Notes: generated from the letters alone by a model not told the origin. A stretch of DNA of 6,262 nucleotides from Caldifarciminota bacterium 4484_100 (GCA_002049785.1 MUKB01000105.1:1-6262); one strand, 5' to 3'. Positions 1 to 6,262 are shown, counted from the stretch's first letter. Program-made: numbers and translations.

Positions 1-2933
1 TCATTAAAGAATCCGGTGACATCGGTGTGGATATTCAATTTCTGGGCAAGGGTGAGCGCCTGTGCCGATGGAATTATTGCTGTAGCAAGCACAACCATAT
101 CACAGTGCACCTTTATCGGCTTCTGGGTAATCGTATCCTCGGCCCAGATCACAAGACCATCCCGGTTCTTTAAGATACGTCCTGGCTTACCCCTGATATA
201 TGTCACTTTTTCATGCTCCTTGGCGCGAATCAAGAACTCTTCATAACCCTTACCTGCGGTCCTTATATCAATCGTGAATATAATCGGCTCACCATCAGGA
301 ACCCTCTCTTTATACAGAAGGGCATGTTTGACATTATACATACAACAGACCTTGGAGCAGTAGGCAAGATGATGTTCAGGGTCACGTGAGCCAACACAGG
401 ATATAAAAGCCACCCGTTTTGGAACCTTGCCGTCTGAAGGCCTCTTTACCTCACCCCGGGTTGGCCCTGAAGCCGAGAGCAGACGTTCAAACTGCAGTCC
501 ACTAATTACATCCGCATATCTACCGCCTCCGTATTCCGGGAAATTCTCAATCGAATACAGGTCATATCCGGTGGCCACGATTATCGCTCCCACCTCCTCT
601 TCAATCACCCGGTCCTTCAGAGTATAATCTATCGCTTTCTGTTCACACGCCTTCACACACTCACCACAGACCGCACAGCCACCACAACCAAGACAGCGCT
701 GGGCTTCAAGTCTCACCTGTTCTTCATTCAGACCGAGGTTTACCTCCTGAAAACTTCCTGCCCTCTTTTCCAGTTCCAGCACCTGAACTGTCTGGGGTTT
801 AACCCGGGCAATGTCTGGAGGAATTTTAACCTCTTTGACCTCAGGGGGTTTCTCTGGAAGTGCTTCTAAATCAAGACCCTGAAGATAGCGAGCAATCACC
901 GAGGCAGCAGATTTTCCATCACCGATCGCCTCAATTACGGTTGCCGGACCACGCACCACATCACCACCAGCAAAGATTCCGGTCACCGATGTCTGACCTC
1001 GGTCATTGACCTTAATCCGACCGCGTCTCAGTTCGAGTTTTTCCTTCAGATAGGCAGTATCCGGGATTTGACCGATCGTTATGATTACCGTATCTGAGGG
1101 AACCCTAAATTCTGAACCCGGTATCGGTTCAGGACGCCTTCGGCCCGACTCATCCAGAGGACCCAGTTTCATTTTGATACACTCAATCTCTTTTAGACCT
1201 CCTGCCTCTCCGATAAACTTCACCGGGGTGGTCAGGAACTGAATCTTTATACCTTCCCTGATTGCCTCTTCAATCTCCTCGGCATTTGCCGGCATCTCTT
1301 TACGTGACCTGCGGTATAGTATCGAAACCTCTTCAGCACCGAGCCTCAATGCGGTCCGAGCCGCATCAATCGCAGAATTTCCGCCACCGACAACCTGTAC
1401 CCTTTTACCTATTTTAACTGCACCAGAAAGGTTCACCCGTTTCAGAAAGTCGATGCCGTAATAGATACCTTCAAGGTCCTCACCCTCGACTCCGAGTTTC
1501 CTCTCGATATGGGCACCGGTCGCAATATAAACCGCATTATAACCCTGGGTTAGAAGTTTTTCAGGGGCATCAACCTTTGAATTGGTCTTAATCACCACAC
1601 CCCAGGATTTTATATATTCAATATCTTTTTCCAGACTCTTGCGGGGCAGACGAAACCGCGGGATTGCAGTTCTCAACAAACCACCAGGTAATGGAGAAGA
1701 TTCAAATACATCAACATTATAGCCCATCCGTGCCAGAAAATATGCACAGCTCAATCCTGATGGACCTGCCCCGATAATTGCAACCCGTTCCTTTTTTCTC
1801 TCAGGTAGCACGGGCCGAGGTAATTCTGTCTCATAATCGGCAAGAAAACGTTTGATCTCCCTTATGGATACCGGGGCATCAACCTCACTCCGTTTACACC
1901 GGGATTCACAGGGATGGGTGCAGACCCGACCACACACCGAAGGAAACGGGTTGTCCTCACGCTCCTTTGCCAGCGCCTCAGCAAACTTTCCCTGGGCTGA
2001 AAGCGCCACATAGGCCTGGACATTCACTCCTGCTGGGCAGGCAGACCTGCAGGGTGGGATACCCCGCTGATCAATCGTAAATTTATTGGGCACCGCCTGG
2101 GGAAAGGGACGATAGATCGCCTTGCGCAGAGAAAGGCCGAGGTCAAACTCATTACTCAGGCTAACCGGACAGACCTCAACACAATCTTCACAGCCATTAC
2201 ATTTATCATAATCGACATAGGTAGATTTTCTCCGGATCTTCACGCGAAAATTACCCACGGTTCCAGAGACCGATTCTATTTCAGAATATGTATATAACTT
2301 TATATTTTCATGGTGTCCTGCATCAACCATCTTTGGGGTGAGGATACATTGGGAACAGTCTAAGGTCGGAAATGTCTCTGAAAGCTGTGCCATATGCCCA
2401 CCAATTGATGGACTCCTTTCCACCAGGACAACCTCATATCCGGAATTGGCAATATCAAGACTCGCCTGGATTCCCGCAATACCAGCGCCGACCACCAGGG
2501 CCCTCTTTGTAACCGGAATCTTCTGCGGAATCAATGCCTCATTCAATCTCACCTTTTCGATTGCGGATTTAATAATCGCCCCTGCCTTTTTAGTTGCGTA
2601 ATAGATATCCTGATGAATCCAGCTACACTGTTCCCGAATATTGGCAATCTCTAAAAGATAAGGGTTCAAACCAACCTGCTGGATCGCACGCTGAAATGTT
2701 CTTTCGTGCAGGGACGGACTACAGGAAGCCACCACCAATGCCTGAATATTCTTCTCTTTTATCTTTTGTCGGATTAAGCTCTGACCAGGGTCTGAGCACA
2801 TATATTTATAGTCTTCACAATGAACCACACCATACAGCTGAGAAATCTCCTTAACCAGGGATTTAACATCCACGGTTCCCGCGATATTCCTTCCACAATG
2901 GCAGATAAAGACCCCAATCCGGTTGGACTTCAT
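1..2933 (-). CDS. HdrA-like iron-sulfur flavoprotein with inserted GltD/NfnL-type NAD(P)H oxidoreductase module (3' end beyond window)
   Basis: This frame is open for 977 codons from ATG at 2933 to the left edge with no stop, so the protein is C-terminally incomplete here. Residues 1-290 match HdrA (heterodisulfide reductase subunit A): CHCG at 11-14, ASCSPSLHE at 69-77, an FAD-binding GAGIAG at 149-154 followed by SIGGHMAQL, DCSQCILTPKM at 192-202, and a [4Fe-4S] motif at C245/C248/C251/C255. Residues about 291-690 form a GltD/NfnL-like module. A second cysteine cluster lies at 747-763. HdrA sequence then resumes at about 780 with VGAIIVATGYDLY, ERLLSASGPT, CVGSRD and YCSKVCCMYNVKHA, and is cut while still homologous. 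HdrA proteins carry FAD and several clusters and take part in flavin-based electron bifurcation. The start is fixed by the ATGA overlap with etfA, so translation is probably coupled. Inferred role: electron exchange among NAD(P)H, a low-potential carrier and the ETF/acyl-CoA dehydrogenase system. Large HdrA variants with NAD(P)H modules (sometimes called HdrL) are known in anaerobes; no symbol is assigned. Confidence 0.93.
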   Translation of the reverse strand, partial: MKSNRIGVFICHCGRNIAGTVDVKSLVKEISQLYGVVHCEDYKYMCSDPGQSLIRQKIKEKNIQALVVASCSPSLHERTFQRAIQQVGLNPYLLEIANIREQCSWIHQDIYYATKKAGAIIKSAIEKVRLNEALIPQKIPVTKRALVVGAGIAGIQASLDIANSGYEVVLVERSPSIGGHMAQLSETFPTLDCSQCILTPKMVDAGHHENIKLYTYSEIESVSGTVGNFRVKIRRKSTYVDYDKCNGCEDCVEVCPVSLSNEFDLGLSLRKAIYRPFPQAVPNKFTIDQRGIPPCRSACPAGVNVQAYVALSAQGKFAEALAKEREDNPFPSVCGRVCTHPCESRCKRSEVDAPVSIREIKRFLADYETELPRPVLPERKKERVAIIGAGPSGLSCAYFLARMGYNVDVFESSPLPGGLLRTAIPRFRLPRKSLEKDIEYIKSWGVVIKTNSKVDAPEKLLTQGYNAVYIATGAHIERKLGVEGEDLEGIYYGIDFLKRVNLSGAVKIGKRVQVVGGGNSAIDAARTALRLGAEEVSILYRRSRKEMPANAEEIEEAIREGIKIQFLTTPVKFIGEAGGLKEIECIKMKLGPLDESGRRRPEPIPGSEFRVPSDTVIITIGQIPDTAYLKEKLELRRGRIKVNDRGQTSVTGIFAGGDVVRGPATVIEAIGDGKSAASVIARYLQGLDLEALPEKPPEVKEVKIPPDIARVKPQTVQVLELEKRAGSFQEVNLGLNEEQVRLEAQRCLGCGGCAVCGECVKACEQKAIDYTLKDRVIEEEVGAIIVATGYDLYSIENFPEYGGGRYADVISGLQFERLLSASGPTRGEVKRPSDGKVPKRVAFISCVGSRDPEHHLAYCSKVCCMYNVKHALLYKERVPDGEPIIFTIDIRTAGKGYEEFLIRAKEHEKVTYIRGKPGRILKNRDGLVIWAEDTITQKPIKVHCDMVVLATAIIPSAQALTLAQKLNIHTDVTGFFN
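864..2063 (-). other. GltD/NfnL-like domain inside the HdrA-like protein (residues ~291-690)
   Basis: This domain resembles the small subunit of glutamate synthase and the NADPH subunit of NfnAB. It opens with cysteines C295 and C299 (PPCRSACPAGV), then C334/C338/C342/C346 in CX3CX3CX3C spacing, as in the GltD N-terminal cluster domain. An FAD-binding GAGPSG follows at 388-393, with LPGGLLRTAIPRFRLP at 415-430. A second nucleotide fold has GGGNSAIDAARTALRLGA at 516-533. YRRSRKEMPA at 540-549 is the arginine-rich segment that in GltD homologues favours the NADPH phosphate. The FAD domain closes with GIFAGGDVVRGPATVIEAIG at 652-671. All family motifs look intact, so the module should bind FAD and NAD(P)H; the preference for NADPH is an inference. 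Residues about 691-745 form a proline- and glutamate-rich linker before HdrA sequence returns. Domain edges are approximate. Confidence 0.88.
2930..2933 (-). other. ATGA stop/start overlap between etfA and the HdrA-like gene
   Basis: On the minus strand the bases ATGA serve both as the TGA stop of etfA (2932-2930) and the ATG start of the HdrA-like gene (2933-2931). Four-base overlaps of this kind usually indicate translational coupling and joint expression. This is the strongest local evidence that the HdrA-like protein belongs functionally with the ETF. Confidence 0.9.
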
Positions 2934-3904
2934 CCCTTTATTTCCAGAATCTTATTTTTAAGTGCTGGCACCACCTTAAAGAGGTCATCAACAATTCCGT
3001 AGTGTGCCTCATTAAAGATCGGGGCATTCGGGTCTTTATTCACCGCAATGATACAATCAGAATTTTTCATCCCTGCAATATGCTGAAAGGCGCCAGAGAT
3101 ACCAAGGGCGATATAAAGTTTCGGTTTAACGGTCTTGCCCGAGGAACCAACCTGACGGTCCTTGGGAAGCCAACCCGCATCCACAATCGGCCTTGAGCAC
3201 GCAACCACCCCACCGATTGAACGGGCAAAGTCTTCAATCAGTGGTATATTCGACTGCTCTTTGATACCACGACCTATTGCCACAACCACATCAGATTTTG
3301 TAATATCAACCTCACCTACTACCGCCTCAATATATTCAATGAATTTCCGCTCTTCTGGTTCCTGGGAAATGGATGGCTCGAACTTTTCGACCTCGGCACC
3401 AAGCTGGGCAGGTTCTGCAGAAAAGGTTCCACTGCGGACTGTCAAAATATATGAAGGGCTCTCCTCAAGGAGGACCTCTCCATTCAATTTTCCATCGAAC
3501 ATCTGACGGACAACACGTACCCGATTATCCTCAATTTTTATATCGATACAGTCGGTGGTAAAGGGTATTGCAAGCTGGGTCGCCAGAGACGGGCCAAGGT
3601 CCATACCAAAAGCGGTATGGCCGATCAGGGTGATAAATGGTTGCTCTTTCTTTAAAAATTCGAAAAGGGCGGCCTGATAGGTATCAACATTGAAATTATT
3701 AAAGAGCTCATTATCAATCGCAACAACACGATGGACCAAGGGCTTGAGTGATTCGACGAATTTATCAGTGTTATACCCCAGGACAAGGGCACCGGCTTTT
3801 ACCCCTTTTATCTTTGCAAGGTTTCGTGCACAGGAAAGGAGTTCATAGGTAATATCCCTTATCACACCCTGCCGATGTTCTACCAAGGCAAATATATCAG
3901 CCAT
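2930..3904 (-). CDS. etfA: Electron transfer flavoprotein, alpha subunit
   Basis: This 324-residue protein has normal EtfA length and is complete. EtfA holds the FAD that passes electrons between acyl-CoA dehydrogenases and their redox partner, as a cytoplasmic heterodimer with EtfB. The N-terminal ETF domain spans about residues 1-190. The C-terminal FAD domain shows GRGI at 211-214, ACSRPIVDAGWLPKDRQVG at 235-253, SSGKTVKP at 254-261, LYIALGISGAFQHIAGM at 263-279, and NKDPNAPIFNEAHYGIVDDL at 289-308. These are the canonical FAD-binding stretches, including the arginine of SRP and the QH pair, and all look intact. The start is ATG at 3904, with AGGAGG at 3914-3909 overlapping the etfB stop, nine bases between the two genes. 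The 3' end overlaps the HdrA-like gene by four bases. Whether it belongs to the bifurcating or the ordinary ETF group cannot be settled by eye. Confidence 0.97.
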   Translation of the reverse strand: MADIFALVEHRQGVIRDITYELLSCARNLAKIKGVKAGALVLGYNTDKFVESLKPLVHRVVAIDNELFNNFNVDTYQAALFEFLKKEQPFITLIGHTAFGMDLGPSLATQLAIPFTTDCIDIKIEDNRVRVVRQMFDGKLNGEVLLEESPSYILTVRSGTFSAEPAQLGAEVEKFEPSISQEPEERKFIEYIEAVVGEVDITKSDVVVAIGRGIKEQSNIPLIEDFARSIGGVVACSRPIVDAGWLPKDRQVGSSGKTVKPKLYIALGISGAFQHIAGMKNSDCIIAVNKDPNAPIFNEAHYGIVDDLFKVVPALKNKILEIKG

Positions 3905-3908
3905 TAAA

Positions 3909-3914
3909 CCTCCT
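3909..3914 (-). promoter_or_regulatory. Ribosome binding site of etfA, overlapping the etfB stop
   Basis: The minus strand reads TAAGGAGGTTTAATG. The AGGAGG shares its first base with the end of the etfB TAA codon and lies four bases before the etfA ATG. The strong site and tight spacing fix the etfA start and mean etfA can be translated efficiently even if etfB translation ends early. Confidence 0.85.
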
Positions 3915-4576
3915 TATATAAGTCCTTTTTCCTTGATAATCTGGGCAAGTTTTTGCGAAATCTCATCCATAGTGCCGGTCAGAATCTCAGCACGCCGCTC
4001 TACAGGTGGAACATAGAGTTTCTCAAGGCTCGAGAGATATTTAAGTTCCTGGTCTGAAATATCTGTTTTCCCCATCGTCTTTATCTCCTTTTTCGCTGCC
4101 CTTCGGATTGCCAGAAGCGAGGCATAACGGGGCTCATTGATCCCTGTCTGCACCGCAAAGAGTGCGGGCAGTTTTATCTTCAGATGTTCGATCAAACCGC
4201 CTTCAAGCTCCCTTTTGACATCTGCCATCTGATCTGCCACCTCAAGTGCGGTAACGAGTGTTGCATGCGGAATCCCTAAGAGTTCGGCAAGCACAGGACC
4301 CACCTGAGAATATCCATCATCTGTAGCAATACAACCGGTAAGGATAATATCATATTTCAAACCCTTGATTATGTTGTATAAAATAAGTGCAGTCTTGTAG
4401 CCGTCAAGCGGTTCAAACTCCTGCTGTTACAGGATTGCCTGTTCCAAGGCATAAGAATCCGCCTCGTTTATATCGAATGTAAGCCGGTCCTTGATAATAT
4501 CCTTACCTGTAGGATCCACCTTTACCTCAGCCTCAGCGGTCTGAGGAACCCTTTTTATGCAGACAATGATCTCCAA
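3914..4576 (-). pseudogene. etfB: Electron transfer flavoprotein, beta subunit, disrupted (in-frame stop plus internal deletion)
   Basis: From TTG at 4576 the frame reads 49 codons of a normal EtfB N-terminus (MEIIVCIKRVPQTAE, then FDINEADSYALEQAIL), hits TAA at 4429-4427, and continues in the same frame for 170 codons to the proper C-terminus. The second part has the family motifs: YDIILTG, an AMP/FAD-binding-type YSQVGPVLAELLGIPHAT, KRELEGG, INEPRYASL and a terminal KEKGLI. Family members have roughly 250-260 residues; this frame would give 219 plus the stop. Compared from memory with Megasphaera EtfB, about 39 residues are missing between ALEQA and LDGYKTA, covering the strand and loop around SMGP and the ALAMGAD segment. 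Downstream codons show no further decay, so the event is recent or is an assembly or sequencing error. The 148-codon piece from ATG at 4360 could at best give a C-terminal fragment. The gene lies 23 bases after acd and nine before etfA. Confidence 0.85.
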
Positions 4577-4587
4577 GAACACCTCCT
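4574..4587 (-). promoter_or_regulatory. Ribosome binding site and TTG start of etfB
   Basis: AGGAGGT at 4587-4581 is followed after four bases by TTG at 4576-4574. There is no ATG or GTG in this frame nearby, and the residues after TTG (EIIVCIKRVP) match the conserved start of EtfB. TTG is therefore taken as the initiation codon. Confidence 0.75.
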
Positions 4588-4599
4588 AATTATTTAGTA

Positions 4600-5742
4600 T
4601 CATTTTATAAGTTCGCGCGCAATCACTATCTTCTGAATCTCACTCGTGCCTTCATAGAGTTCCAGAATCTTGGCATCGCGATATAACCTTTCTATTGCAT
4701 AATCTTTTGTATATCCATAACCGCCATGAATCTGGAGCGCCTTGCGTGTAACATCAACAGTGATTGAAGATGCATAATATTTTGCCATCGCTGCTTCCTT
4801 GGAGAATCGCTTCATCCCTTTGTCCTTGCAGTATCCAGCATAATAGACCATAAGTCGTGCCGCATGGATCTGGGTTGCCATCTCCGCAAGCATCGACTGG
4901 ATCATCTCAAAATTACAGATTGGCTGTCCAAATGCCTTGCGCTCCTTGGAATATTTTACCGCCTCATCCAGGGCACCCTGGGCAATCCCAACCGCCTGGG
5001 CACCGATATCAATCCGTGAGACATCAAGCGTATTCATACAGATCTTAAAGCCCTGACCCTCTTCTCCAAGAAGGTTCTCCTTGGGGATCTTACAATCCTC
5101 GAATATCAACTCACAATTTGCGGTCGCCCTTATCCCCATCAGGTCCTCGTGTTTTCCCAGGGTGAATCCTGGTGTACCCTTTTCTACTATGAATGCACTA
5201 ATCCCCTTATGCTTCAACTCCTTGTTGGTATATGCAAATACGACAAATATCCCTGCCTCACCACCATTGGTAATAAACCGCTTTGTGCCGTTCAGGATAT
5301 AGTAATCTCCCTCAAGTCGTGCAGTGGACTCCATCGCCGCAACATCAGAACCTGCATTGGGTTCGGTAATTCCGATCGCACCAATCTTCTCACCGCTACA
5401 GAGTGGAGGCAGATACTTCTTCTTCTGTTCTTCGGTCCCGAACTGTAGAATAGGGTATGTAGTAAGAGAATTGTTTACTGCAACAATAACCCCGGTTGTG
5501 GCACAGACCCTTGATATCTCTTCAATGGCGATCGCCAGAGATACGAAATCGAATCCTGAACCGCCATACTCCTCGGGAACGATTATTCCCAGAAGTCCAA
5601 GTTTTGCCATCTTCTTTAAATTCTCCCAGGGGAATTCTCCAGATTTATCCAGTTCAGGTGCGACCGGAGCCAGCTCGGTCTGGGCAAATTTTCTCACCTG
5701 ATCCTGGAGCATCTTCTGATCATTGGTTAGGTCAAAATTCAT
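4600..5742 (-). CDS. Acyl-CoA dehydrogenase, short-chain/butyryl-CoA dehydrogenase type
   Basis: This 380-residue flavoenzyme has the usual length. The family oxidises acyl-CoA to trans-2-enoyl-CoA with FAD and passes electrons to ETF; in fermenters the same fold runs in the reverse, reductive direction. The helical N-terminal domain spans about residues 1-115. ITEPNAGSD is at 125-133 and FITNGG at 156-161 in the beta domain. SKERKAFGQPI at 265-275 and QIHGGYGYTKDYAIERLYRD at 337-356 lie in the C-terminal helical domain. Glu364 in YEGTSEIQ matches the catalytic base of butyryl-CoA dehydrogenases. GGAGG lies four bases before ATG 5742. The gene order acd-etfB-etfA is the one familiar from clostridial bcd loci, which supports this enzyme being the ETF partner. 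Chain length and direction cannot be read from the sequence; a branched or other short acyl-CoA remains possible. Confidence 0.96.
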   Translation of the reverse strand: MNFDLTNDQKMLQDQVRKFAQTELAPVAPELDKSGEFPWENLKKMAKLGLLGIIVPEEYGGSGFDFVSLAIAIEEISRVCATTGVIVAVNNSLTTYPILQFGTEEQKKKYLPPLCSGEKIGAIGITEPNAGSDVAAMESTARLEGDYYILNGTKRFITNGGEAGIFVVFAYTNKELKHKGISAFIVEKGTPGFTLGKHEDLMGIRATANCELIFEDCKIPKENLLGEEGQGFKICMNTLDVSRIDIGAQAVGIAQGALDEAVKYSKERKAFGQPICNFEMIQSMLAEMATQIHAARLMVYYAGYCKDKGMKRFSKEAAMAKYYASSITVDVTRKALQIHGGYGYTKDYAIERLYRDAKILELYEGTSEIQKIVIARELIK

Positions 5743-5838
5743 CTTACCTCCTTGATTTTAAACATTTAATTAAATTCTCAATACGCTTCCCTGCGCAACA
5801 CTCACTATCCGCTGCACTTTTTGACGAAGTTCCGACGT

Positions 5839-5883
5839 TCTGGTTTCTCTGGTTTTTCTGGTTTCTCTGGTTTTTCTGGTTTA
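5839..5883. repeat. Tandem repeat, 9-bp unit TCTGGTTTY, five copies
   Basis: Five consecutive copies of TCTGGTTT plus one variable base occur on the plus strand. The variable base runs C, T, C, T, A, so the array is also two and a half copies of an 18-bp unit. On the minus strand, the coding strand of the neighbours, it reads as repeated AACCAGA and is purine-rich. It directly abuts the 7-bp array. Confidence 0.95.
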
Positions 5884-5914
5884 AATCCGAAATCCGAAAT
5901 TCGAAATCCGAAAT
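5883..5914. repeat. Tandem repeat, 7-bp unit AAATCCG, about 4.5 copies
   Basis: Four units (AAATCCG, AAATCCG, AAATTCG, AAATCCG) are followed by a partial AAAT. The third copy differs by one base, which creates a TTCGAA palindrome at 5900-5905. Similar AAATCCG/AAATTCG strings are, as I recall, common intergenic low-complexity repeats in some uncultured bacterial genomes and often produce spurious small proteins. The array ends about 15 bases from the stop of the upstream dehydrogenase gene. Confidence 0.95.
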
Positions 5915-5928
5915 GTCGTTTATCTTCT

Positions 5929-6262
5929 TCACTTTCCTAAAATCTGCCTGGCAATGACAATCTTCTGAATCTCGCTTGTCCCTTCACCGATCTCCATAAG
6001 CTTTTCATCACGCATAAAGCGCTCAACCGGATACTCATCGGTCAGACCATACATACCATAGATATCAATAGCCAAGGATGTTGCCTTCATACCTACCTTA
6101 GATGCATAATACTTGGCCATTGCAGCCTCTTTGATAAAGGGAATGTGGTTATCCTTGAGCTGTGCCGCCTGATATATCAGAAGACGCGCTGCCTCCAGTT
6201 CTGTTGCTATATCTGCAACCCGGGATTGAATCCACTGGCTTTTATATAAGGGACGACCGGAT
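5929..6262 (-). CDS. Acyl-CoA dehydrogenase, C-terminal 110 residues (5' part beyond window)
   Basis: The frame is open from the right edge (first full codon at 6261) to TGA at 5931-5929; the N-terminal two thirds of the gene lie outside the window. The visible part is the C-terminal helical domain of the acyl-CoA dehydrogenase family. It begins SGRPLYKSQWIQSRVADIA, which corresponds to the FGxP...Q..LA segment of relatives, then has EAARLLIYQAAQLKD, AAMAKYYASKVG and YGLTDEYPVERFMRDEKL, and ends IGEGTSEIQKIVIARQILGK. The glutamate of GEGTSE aligns with the catalytic base of the downstream enzyme. It is a clear paralogue of the dehydrogenase at 4600-5742 but divergent (YGMYGLTDEY versus HGGYGYTKDY), so a different substrate or partner role is likely. 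The in-frame ATG at 6120 is internal, not the start. Both genes face the same way and may share a transcript. Confidence 0.94.
   Translation of the reverse strand, partial: SGRPLYKSQWIQSRVADIATELEAARLLIYQAAQLKDNHIPFIKEAAMAKYYASKVGMKATSLAIDIYGMYGLTDEYPVERFMRDEKLMEIGEGTSEIQKIVIARQILGK

Larger units (their letters stand above)
5743..5928. other. Repeat-bearing spacer between the two acyl-CoA dehydrogenase genes
   Basis: This is the only sizeable non-coding stretch in the window. Its half near the upstream gene is two short tandem repeats; its half near the downstream acd is AT-rich and ends in the acd ribosome binding site (AAGGAGGT, 5753-5746). A weak promoter lookalike for the minus strand is TTGCGC (5798-5793) and TTTAAT (5774-5769), 18 bases apart. 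It is placed sensibly before acd, but I give it only about 0.2. No clear terminator hairpin was seen. A 62-codon minus-strand frame starts at GTG 5932 (its GTGA overlaps the upstream stop) and ends at 5744, but its product is mostly the translated repeats (RISD, NQKNQRNQ), so I do not call it a gene. Confidence 0.6.

Noticed and set aside
2338..3561. Several overlapping plus-strand frames of 60-114 codons
   Set aside because: All lie antisense to etfA and the HdrA-like gene, whose protein motifs are unmistakable. Their translations have no recognisable motifs.
4427..4429. Programmed readthrough or recoding of the etfB TAA
   Set aside because: TAA is not the usual recoded codon (UGA for selenocysteine, UAG for pyrrolysine), there is no convincing downstream hairpin, and the accompanying loss of conserved residues fits damage or an assembly error better.
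4421..4445. Short inverted repeats (CCTG/CAGG) around the etfB internal stop
   Set aside because: The stems are only four bases long, too short to suggest a terminator, recoding signal or inserted element.
5760..5780. Promoter candidate TTGAGA ... TAAAAT on the minus strand before acd
   Set aside because: The spacing is only 15 bases, and transcription would start inside or after the ribosome binding site. The alternative TTGCGC/TTTAAT pair is placed better but is also weak.
5744..5932. 62-codon minus-strand frame starting GTG and overlapping the upstream stop
   Set aside because: Most of its first half is the translated 7-bp and 9-bp repeats, it has no recognisable domain, and its end coincides with the acd ribosome binding site. 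It looks like a by-product of repeats that keep the frame open.
5496..5957. 153-codon plus-strand frame across the acd start and the spacer
   Set aside because: It is antisense to a clear acyl-CoA dehydrogenase and to the repeats (FWFLWFFWF and SEIRNSKSE are repeat translations). There is no family resemblance.

Overview
The window is a bacterial, anaerobic-looking gene cluster. All genes lie on the minus strand and read right to left. Bacterial identity is inferred from strong AGGAGG-type ribosome binding sites, tight operon spacing and the protein families. An anaerobic lifestyle is inferred from the HdrA-type iron-sulfur flavoprotein. Base composition looks moderate by eye. The sequence alone does not fix the phylum; the short repeats and operon style resemble genomes of uncultured lineages, but that is only an impression.

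Layout in transcription order: (1) 6262-5929, the C-terminal end of an acyl-CoA dehydrogenase cut by the window edge; (2) 5928-5743, a 186-base spacer with two adjoining short tandem repeats (9-bp and 7-bp units); (3) 5742-4600, a complete 380-residue short-chain-type acyl-CoA dehydrogenase; (4) 4576-3914, etfB, interrupted by an in-frame TAA and apparently missing about 39 residues of its N-terminal half; (5) 3904-2930, an intact etfA; (6) 2933 to the left edge, at least 977 residues of a very large HdrA-like protein with a complete GltD/NfnL-like NAD(P)H oxidoreductase module inserted in it. Its start codon overlaps the etfA stop (ATGA), and it runs out of the window with no stop.

How the parts may work together (inference): acyl-CoA dehydrogenases exchange electrons with electron-transferring flavoprotein (EtfAB). 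The gene joined to etfA encodes a flavin- and cluster-rich HdrA that also carries its own predicted pyridine-nucleotide site. The operon therefore suggests a soluble route linking acyl-CoA/enoyl-CoA chemistry through ETF to NAD(P)H and low-potential carriers, perhaps by flavin-based bifurcation or confurcation. The broken etfB is the main caveat. Either the locus is decaying, or the assembly has lost about 117 bases there, or an EtfB from elsewhere is used.

No RNA genes, CRISPR arrays, insertion sequences or convincing terminators were seen.
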